From Vicia villosa (lineage: Eukaryota > Streptophyta > Magnoliopsida > Fabales > Fabaceae), in contig NC_081180.1 in assembly GCF_029867415.1 (NCBI RefSeq), forward strand, positions 24,390,808-24,454,807: 64,000 nucleotides of DNA, written 5' to 3'. The position numbers were made by a program, and so were the translations under genes. This document shows, in pieces, positions 56,129 to 64,000 of the stretch (the first letter of the stretch is position 1; every line of letters begins with the position of its first letter). Below the pieces are notes generated by a model. The model did not search any database, was not told where the DNA came from, and was given only the letters and a program-made list of their open reading frames with translations.

Positions 56129-59100
56129 ATGGATAATAGTCCCACAAAGCTGGATTACCATCATGACATGTGGAAGCTCCAATCTACTGCCACACTTGTT
56201 TCTCACTTCAAGGTAATATTTTTATTTATTTAATTATTATAATTATTTTTGAATTTTTGTTTTCGGTTTTTAACTTTGAGAAAATATGAAAAGGGAGATG
56301 ATGGGAGGCATGTTTTGATATTGGATCGGACTATTTTCTATCCTCAAGGTGGTGGTCAACCGGCGGACACTGGATTTATACGCATTCATGGCTTAGATAT
56401 CAAGTTTTTGGTTCATGATGTTCGATCAAAAGATGGAACTGTATGTTTCTTTGTTTATTATTTTTAATTTACGTTGTTTGTTGTTAAATTCTGTCTGCTG
56501 TTTTTTATTGTTACTTTAATTTTGTGTAGGTTTTACATTACGGCGTCTTTGAGGGTTTTGGAGAGGAGTTTGATACCATACTCGAGAAAGGGAAGGAGGT
56601 TTCTCTATTTGTTGACGAGCATAGACGGAAATTGAATTCTAGGTAGACAATTTTGTAATTGAATTCGAAAATTTGTAACTTTGAAGCACCAGACACGTGA
56701 CACTTATAAAAAAAGATATGTCTGTGTGACACATACACTGACACTTATATTTTTCAAATTATTCCTGAGGTTTGTGCTTGATAGATTTGTATTTCCGCTA
56801 CTATGAATCTCATTTTTTTTTCTTGTTTATTGTCTAGGTTGCATTCAGCAGGACATTTGCTTGATATTTGTTTGCCAAAAATTGGATTAGGCCATTTAGA
56901 GCCTGGAAAAGCTTACCATTTTTCTGATGGGTATACTATACTATTTACAACCTTTTTATCCCTTTAATGTGTACTTAATGTACCAGCTATGATAAATGAT
57001 AAAATAACCTGAAACGAGTTGTACTTGTATCTGTCACATCATTGGTAAATGATAAAATAACCTGAAACGAGTTGTACTTGTATCTGTCACATCATTGGTA
57101 TATGTTACTCAACGATTACAAACTTTACTTTCGACTTGCAATTTTGTTAACAGGCCTTGGGTTGAATATAAAGGTGTAATTCCACAAAATGAAATGCAGA
57201 ATAAGCAAAAGGAACTGGAGCTAGAAGCTAATGCTTTAATTTCCATGGGTGGGAAAGTAAGTTAAGGTGTTCATGATTTGGCTTTTATATTTGGCAGTTC
57301 CACCTTGCTTCTTGTTCTGAAAATCTTCTCCTTGCCATGTAGGTTTCTGTTGATATATTGCCATATGATGAAGCTGCTACGCTTTGTGGTGGTATTCTTC
57401 CTGATTATGTTTCTAAGGTTAGTCTATAAAGGAAATATACCATGCTACTAATAATTCTTGTGTTCTTCAACTTAAACTACTTGCTGGTTTTTTATATAAA
57501 CTGTGGTGCCTGTGAGTATCTTGTCGAATAAGATTCCTACTAGATTCTCGGCTGCAAAATATTCCGCTTCCTTATTGTTAAGAGTCACTCATCGGACAAT
57601 CCTCACCTTACAAACTAGTTTTGTTGGGTTGAGCTAGGTCCAACCACATTAGAGAATTGGGGTAGTGCTTTTGTAAAAAAGATGGTGGAAATTAAACTTA
57701 GGTGGTTTGAACACTAAGAGAGAGGACCTATAGATTTTGTAATAAGAAGAGTAGATGAGATATAGGGTAGTCAAATTATTAGAGGTAGGGAAAGATCTAG
57801 TAAAACTAGAGGAGAAACCAATAAAGCACGAACATGATACAAGTATCGTATACGATATGTATCCGATACGGAGATACGTCACTAATTGATTAATACAAGA
57901 TACGATACTTTTAGATACACATAAAAATTATGATTAAACATTTAGTTAAATCATAGTTTAACAAAACCAAATTCTTAAAACAATCTTTAACATTACTAGA
58001 TTGCTGAAAAATATTAAATCTAAGATATTGGAATTGTATCAATGTCGTCACCTTCCAAATTTGGTTCTTCAAGATCTGTAGAAGAAGAAAGGAACCTTGC
58101 AAAGAAAGAAACATTGCAAATTATCATTTTGAGTTAAAAACTTTCAATTCTAAATAATATTAAAAAAATGTAAAAATGAAGTAATAATTAATATGAATTA
58201 AATTTCAAATATTAGTATTCATACGAAATTATGGGAAATAAAATCAATTTTGGAAAATGGTTACCATTTGCGAAGAATTAATTAGGATATTAAAAGAGAA
58301 TGACTAGAAATGAATGGTTATTAAAAAGGGGGGAATGAGATCCATGGAGTATTGGAGGCAGATTGCCGTAGTATCAGATTTTTAATTTATTTTTTTGAAT
58401 AAATAAATTCGAATACTCCTTTGATACGTATCGATGCTGTATCAGAGTATATCGGTGTATCGAATACTATTCGGCAGAAATTGTGATGTATTCGTGCTTC
58501 ATTTAGAGAAACTAATAAGAGAGATTTAGAGATTAATGAGTTGGATACTTGGATAGAAACATGATGTAACTTCTGCCATCATTTGATGGAAACTCCTTAC
58601 AAGCTTTCATGATAAAGTTTGGCTGTTGTTATTGTTATCCTGAAACTTTTTTATAAAGATGGAAACTCTCACCCCAGCTGTTGTGATCAAATCAATTCAA
58701 GCCAAACATCAGTATTAATAAAGGAAACAAATCATCTTTATGCTTTCCTAGTTTTGTGTTTGTTTGTTTATGTCAATAAGTACTCAGCAGTATCTCTGTC
58801 TGATTGATATCGGTATGTGCATGTATTTACTGGAATATAACCAACCCAACAGTGTCAATCTAAGGCAACTATATCATGTTTTCTTTTCTCATCTATGCTC
58901 TTTTATAAAAGAAGCCTGACCGACCCTTGCTCTAGTTTCCACTCCAAGAAGTCTCGGTCTAACATTGTTTGCCTACCTCTACTTAAATATACCTAACAAA
59001 AGTTTCCCACATGAGGCGCTTCCCATGATATTTCCTACTAATTGTTGGCCTCACCTCTACTATTTTGATACCTAACAAAAATTACACGAGTCATGTTTTC

Positions 59101-60176
59101 ATAATTGGTTCCCACTAACTTTATGCTCTCACCTCCATTTAACAAAACCTGCACATATAAGGCCTTCTCCCATGATTTATTTTTTCAATCTGAGGCCTCA
59201 CATAGCCTTAGGTGTGGTCTTTACCTTGGACTGATCCTTTAAAGAGACAAAGAACTATGAAATATATAGCACCCATGTCAATCAGTGTATTTATCTGCTG
59301 TTCTTAATCATAAACTATGAAAAAGCTAGTGGGAAGCATTTTTAGAATATCATTCTTATTGTACTTTTCTGGGATCTTTATTCCCATATTATATACATTC
59401 CATGCTTATACGTCTATCAGAAGTTAAATGATGGAGAAATAATATAAAAAGCCTTTTAAGCTTTTGGGAGTTTCCATTTATGGAATGCCGCCAGTTTCAA
59501 TAGCTAAATGGTTGCCAGTTCAAACTTTTCCACCCCCTTATAAAAAAGAAGGTTCAACTACAGGTAGATCTGTTTAGTATTCAGTGTCCACACTTCATTC
59601 CCAAAGGGCTCTTGCATGAGTTGGCGTGCTACAGATATAAATTACTATAGATCAAGTTAAAATACATTAGTTTAAGTTTTTGTTGGTTTATAACAACTTA
59701 AACAATTTTTAAATTTCATTGCCAGAATCAGAGTCTGTTTTGCTGTTTAGTATATCTAGTTTTATGTATGAACTCACACAGGAAAGCACGCCTCGCATTG
59801 TGCGGATAGGAGATAATCCAGGTTGTCCTTGCGGTGGTACCCATGTTGTAGATATTTCAGACATTACGAAAATTAAGGTGTGTAATCCATTTACTTCATA
59901 CACTACTCAACAAAAAGGTTGATTTGATGATCATTTACTCTTACCAATTAGTCAATCATATCTTTTATCATGTTTTATATCTAACATAAAGCTGTTGGAA
60001 TGAAACCTTTATAGTTAAGAGACTTATGATTTGATCTATTCTTAAAAAGATGTTTTTTCTTTGGTTGCTAATCTATATAACACTTCTACATAATAGTTAT
60101 ATGTGTATTTGATCAGGTTTCTCAAATTCGGTCGAAGAAGGGATTAACAAAAGTATCTTACAATATTGAACCTTAG
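56129..60176 (+). CDS. AlaX-type trans-editing protein (alanyl-tRNA synthetase second additional domain), eight exons
   Basis: Exons: 56129-56212, 56294-56440, 56530-56642, 56838-56930, 57154-57256, 57343-57417, 59782-59877, 60117-60176; together 256 codons plus stop, all introns GT-AG with matching phases. The protein has the [10 protein letters not shown] motif (residues 46-55) at the end of its first beta-barrel part, the zinc/catalytic HxxxH (His 117 and 121, LHSAGHLLD) and the CGGTH block (222-226), all conserved in AlaRS editing domains and free-standing AlaX proteins. Such proteins hydrolyse Ser or Gly wrongly attached to tRNA-Ala and so guard translation. It lacks the synthetase catalytic domain. 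The exon 2 acceptor is chosen by phase (TATGAAAAG before GGA); the AG 13 bases upstream would break the frame. Intron 6 (57418-59781, 2.4 kb) is swollen by transposon insertions. Localisation is not evident. Confidence 0.87.
57576..57650 (+). mobile_element. TRIM LTR fragment in intron 6
   Basis: TGTTAAGAGTCACTCATCGG, then ACAATCCTCACC, GTTGGGTTGAGCTAGG and CCAACCACATT match the 119-bp LTR at 1777-1895 with a middle deletion. Neither a primer-binding site nor a second LTR is seen. Confidence 0.75.
57655..58550 (+). mobile_element. RTE-type LINE 3' fragment split by an inverted-repeat element
   Basis: 57664-57825 encodes [13 protein letters not shown], then after stops RRVDEI and IIRGRE, matching the conserved C-terminus of plant non-LTR reverse transcriptases (a KMVENRLRWFGHV-like motif). 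The matching continuation [20 protein letters not shown] lies at about 58501-58548. Between them is an insert with inverted ends AAGCACGAACATGATAC and GAAGCACGAATACATCAC (about 57826-58500), rich in GATACG motifs. Several stops; inactive. Confidence 0.6.
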
Positions 60177-62099
60177 TTAAATGGACGCCTCTTCTGTCAA
60201 TGAACTGTTGTTTGAGATTCATGGCAATCACTACTCTTGGATAAGCTATTTTGGTCTCTTATGAACAACTATATTATATCTATTTATGGTTTCCATGCTA
60301 CCACAAAACAGTGGCAGTTATATCTCATCAATGAACTTAGTAAGGTTTGTATGGATAGAGTTTGAAAAGAACAATTATGCAATATCTTTAGTGGGTGATG
60401 ACAGTTACACTCGCACATATACAGCATATTCTCTCGCAGTCATATTATAATCCTCATTCCAAATTCTGGTTTCTCCTTTGGATTTGGAATCAAACTTAAT
60501 AACCACCCTTTCCTTTTGCTTCAGGCTCAAGCATCTTGACCGGTTTAGGTAACGAATTTTTCATTCAGCATTTCTCACATGTCATGATCACAATGATTTT
60601 GATTTTGATCTCTGTGTCCCCATCCTCACATTGAGTGGATGGTAGTGATGAGTTTGGCACCTTGTCCTCTAAACTTTTTCTTCTTCTTTGCTTTGGCTAC
60701 ATAAAAACGAGGCGAAACTTAAGTTTACAACAAACTAGTCCATGTACATCAGCATATTCATATTTGGTTGGTGGTGTTTATAGTATTTTTAGCAAAAGAA
60801 ACTTTTATGTAGAAAACGGGGTACAAAGTAACTCAATAAACAGGGGGAACCTAACGTTGAGGTTAGGCCGTTCAAATTCTTCCGTGCAGCATCTAAACAC
60901 AACATATGTTGGGCAATAATTCAACATAATGGGCATCCTATCCGATTCCATAACATAAAGTAACGTAATGTTTCACCCAATTTTATGTTGTTTTCATCAT
61001 TGAAAAAAACAAGAACTTAAGAAACTAGACTCTGACTTGAAAGTGGAAAAGTCAAATATGACTATTTCTAATAATAAAATTATGTAGAAAATCCTTACAG
61101 CATGGGTCATCCAGTTTGGTCATCAAGTTCCACAACATCATGATACATATGATACAATCTCTTAGAACTCAAACCATCTTTAATTTATGTTGACAACACA
61201 CATCTCAACTTGCTTTTCGCCCATGCTCAGTGTCCTTTCACAAGAAAGTGGATGTCTTTACTCAATTATTAAGTAACCAGACATTCTTATGTGTAATTTT
61301 GGAACACTTATAAGTTGTAGAAAACAAAAAGTAAATAAAAAATATAGTATAAAAAGAATTATACGTTGGTGAGTGACTTTTGATTTCAAATAACACAACT
61401 ATTAACAACAATATTAATTTCAATGGAAGTGTTATGGGTCTTCAGTAAAGTCAATGACAAAAGGTCTAAGAGCGAACTCCAAGTAGAAAGACGCACGAAA
61501 TGAAAGACGCACGAAATAGAAAAACATTTACTCTGATTAGAAGTAGACAATTTCACCTTTTAACATATGAATCATCATTTAATTCAGTTAATGATTGTTT
61601 GCACAACACGTTACATCACACATGAACAATTTCAATTATTTGATATATAAGGAGAAATCGTACACATTTTAGGTATTTAAATTCATTTTCACTCTAATAT
61701 TATTTCTCATTCTTTCAGTGACTTGGATGTTAAATTGCTAATCTTGCATGTTCGTCCCGCTCTGTCGGATTAAAGTATTGCTCTATGACACAACTCTACC
61801 ACCTCATATTCTATTTCTAGTTTTCAATCGAACAATGTAACATATATGGGTATCAATTGTTGATGTTTGCTAGTTTTCACGAAAAATCATTGTTTCTTCA
61901 CTAAAGATCCATATCATTGATTTTCTTTTTTGAAAATTCATCTCCTCCCTAGACAGGTCTATTATCAAACTCATCGAGTACAATGACATTCAAAATTACT
62001 CGATCTATCGCCCAATGAAACTCATTTCTCCTATAGAAAACTCAAAATTGAAGAAACCTCAAAATTGAAGAGAGCATGCAATACGTTATACTAAGGGAC
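60177..62099. other. 3' flank of the AlaX-like gene, nothing further recognised
   Basis: 60177-60600 likely includes the 3' UTR. A frame at 60635-60919 (plus, 94 codons) lacks motifs. No repeats with definable ends were found. Confidence 0.4.
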
Positions 62100-63720
62100 A
62101 TACTATAGGGGAGGCGACCTTAGGTAACCAAGCCTCCACACCACAACTGGTCCTCGTTGGCACAGTTGCTCCACGGAAAAGACCTCTAGATCACCCACTT
62201 GCAACTGGCACCGAGGACAAATGACTCCTCCGTTGATTCTAAAGGAAATAGTGATAGCCATACTCTCTCTGAAGGTCACCATCTTCATCATACACCTACA
62301 CGCTATTCACGAAGAAGGGAAAGATATGGCACAGACGCTCTAACTCTAAAGGGAAATAAAAAACCATTGTCTTTCAGCGTCTTCGAAAGTAAAATCTTGA
62401 GGTCTCTGAAGAAACATATAAACCTGTAAAATTATGACATAATCGAAGATCTGAAATAAAACATGTTGAACATGTAGATAACATATTACTGTCATGTTTA
62501 ATGGGCAGTGAAGTGCGAGCTCTTGCACAAGCCCTGACGGGAGATGTGATGATGTGGTTCAAAATCCTTTTAGGCAGAAGTATGAATTTGTGAAAGGAAG
62601 TGTATGACTCCATTGTCCAACTTACCTTCAAATTGCGGTAACCCATAACCAGGTATGTACTCAACAGGGTCACGCCAAGAAAGAAGGAAACATTGCGTGA
62701 GTACATTGATCAATTAGCGAAAATGTAAGTGGAAGTGGCAATAGGGGACATGAATGGCATGTTAAAATGTTGGATGTTCAAGAAGTGAATGAGCTGAATT
62801 GTTTGTTCTGAGAAATGCCGGGGCTTGAAGGAGTCTGTAACTTAAGTGATTTGTTGAATAGAGCACAACCCTATATCAATTACGAATAATAATTCATAGG
62901 TGAAGAGGGATAAATGGGCTAGAAAGTAGGGAACTCCATATATGCTCGGGCTTTAGGAAGAGACAATTGCCACAAATAAGCTGAGGACCTCGATTTTCAA
63001 TTTAGGTTCTCTGCCTACACTCATTTTTACACTTTGAGGGAAAAGTATGGTGAGAGTGTGCTAACATTGAATTTAAGGAAGCAGAGATCAAGAACCATTA
63101 TTTGGTAAGTAACCGTTTAGTACAGATAAGTTCAAATATTTCCATTTTCATGGAAGACACAGTCACAATACTAATGAGTGCATGCATATAATGGATACAA
63201 TAGAAGAGAAAATTAAAAGCTAGTATACTCGGGAAGGTTTTTGGGAAGGTGGGTAGGAATAAAAGAGAGAGCATAGGGAGCGAGAATAATTTTTAAAGAA
63301 GAAACAATCCCCTTGCCAAAAGAAATCCTCCCCTAAGAAAGATATTGAGGATGTGATTAAATTCACAAAAATAGACACAAGTAACGAATAAGAGATAGAG
63401 CTGAAAAGAAAGCACAAGTACATCACATTAATCACTGGTAGTCTTCCAAGAGCAAAGAAACCCTTTAAGAAAACCATAAAAAGGAGAATCATTGATGTGA
63501 TACATGCAAGCAAAAAAGAGCGAACAACTTTGATCGGGCAGATAAAAAGACATATCCTTTGACATGTATTGGCAAAGAGAAAATAAGGGTAATGCAACCG
63601 ATGTCGATGCAGAGCATCCCATAGAATCAGATCCCCCAAAGTTTTACTTAAGCATTTAGGCCCGATTAATAGTTGAATCGTCATCATGAAACGCCTGAAA
63701 CTCATGGCTAACGACCAAAC
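62100..63720 (+). pseudogene. Decayed Ty3/gypsy gag (Tat-like lineage)
   Basis: Plus-strand frames with many stops follow a gypsy gag in order: a Ser/Arg-rich N-terminal linker (62200-62350), KPLSFSVFESKILRSLKKHI (62350 on), EHVDN...ALTGDVMMWFKI (about 62470-62570), KKETLREYIDQLAKM (about 62683-62725), a Cys/His-like block KYFHFHGRHSHNTNECMH (63130-63185), and a pre-protease segment HITLITGSLPRAKKPF (63424 on). No intact protease or polymerase is present. Motif order is that of Tat/Ogre-related gag polyproteins. Confidence 0.65.
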
Positions 63721-64000
63721 ACCCCAAATTGACGCGTGGGGACGGGATCAAAGCATCTTCCACTACAAATAAGTCAAGAGAAAGCCCCAAAATCTAAGCC
63801 ATTGCAACGACAGGGACACCAATAATTATTGCCAGTAGGGGGACGATCTGACGGGTCCTATTCATTTGTTGCATTATTTTGTAACATTTTATCACATCTG
63901 CATGCCAAGAGTGGACTGGTTAAAAAGTAAGCCACCAAAGCAACATTTAAGAAAAAGGGGATTACCCGTGACCAAAAATAATCCGCCTATCCTCTTTCAA
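63721..64000. other. Continuation of gypsy-like DNA to the window edge
   Basis: No frame can be followed; probably the remains of the same element. Confidence 0.35.

Overview
The window is plant nuclear DNA: AT-rich, with spliced genes (GT-AG introns), a LOB-domain factor, a RALF peptide, a PPR protein and a plant F-box protein in a sea of transposon remains. Repeat families such as the TGTTAAGAGTCCCACATCGG terminal repeats and the GTAACCGGTTAC arrays are common in papilionoid legumes, so a legume is likely, but the species cannot be fixed from the sequence. Five intact-looking host genes are supported: a class II LBD factor (10587-11632, minus), a RALF preproprotein (33767-34123, minus), a PLS-class PPR protein (50740-52527, plus), an F-box protein of a lineage-expanded family (54711-55472, minus) and an AlaX-type trans-editing protein with eight exons (56129-60176, plus). 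They share no evident pathway.

Layout. 1-5 kb: hAT-like DNA, a TRIM retroelement split by a hAT element, Mutator-type MITEs. 6.6-7.6 kb: a relic of an LBD C-terminus and a long inverted repeat with a hAT inside. 8.5-9.8 kb: a Mutator-like element carrying a dead GRF zinc-finger gene. 10.6-11.6 kb: the LBD gene. 12.8-16 kb: a large inverted-repeat element, a Helitron inside it and a Tourist-like MITE inside the Helitron. 16-33 kb: Stowaway MITEs, a solo copia LTR, hAT elements with oligonucleotide repeats and a multi-LTR TRIM cluster. 33.8-34.1 kb: RALF. 34.6-37 kb: a 5'-truncated LINE inside a CACTA-like end. 37.3-40.2 kb: a deleted Ty1/copia element. 41.8-50.4 kb: a large non-autonomous Helitron. 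50.7-60.2 kb: three host genes. 62.1-63.7 kb: decayed Ty3/gypsy gag.

The most notable object is the Helitron at 41793-50396 (minus strand). Both ends can be placed: a hairpin followed by CTAG at 41793-41824, a TCTACAATATAAG 5' end, and a host A/T target supported by a flanking Mutator-type terminal repeat that resumes on both sides. It carries exon-intron fragments of at least three unrelated host genes, all in its own orientation: a chromomethylase-like BAH domain, a CDK8/CDKE-type kinase and a respiratory burst oxidase. A 1006-bp hAT later landed exactly on its 5' terminus. No new defence or enzymatic system was found; the novelty is in nested transposition and gene capture.
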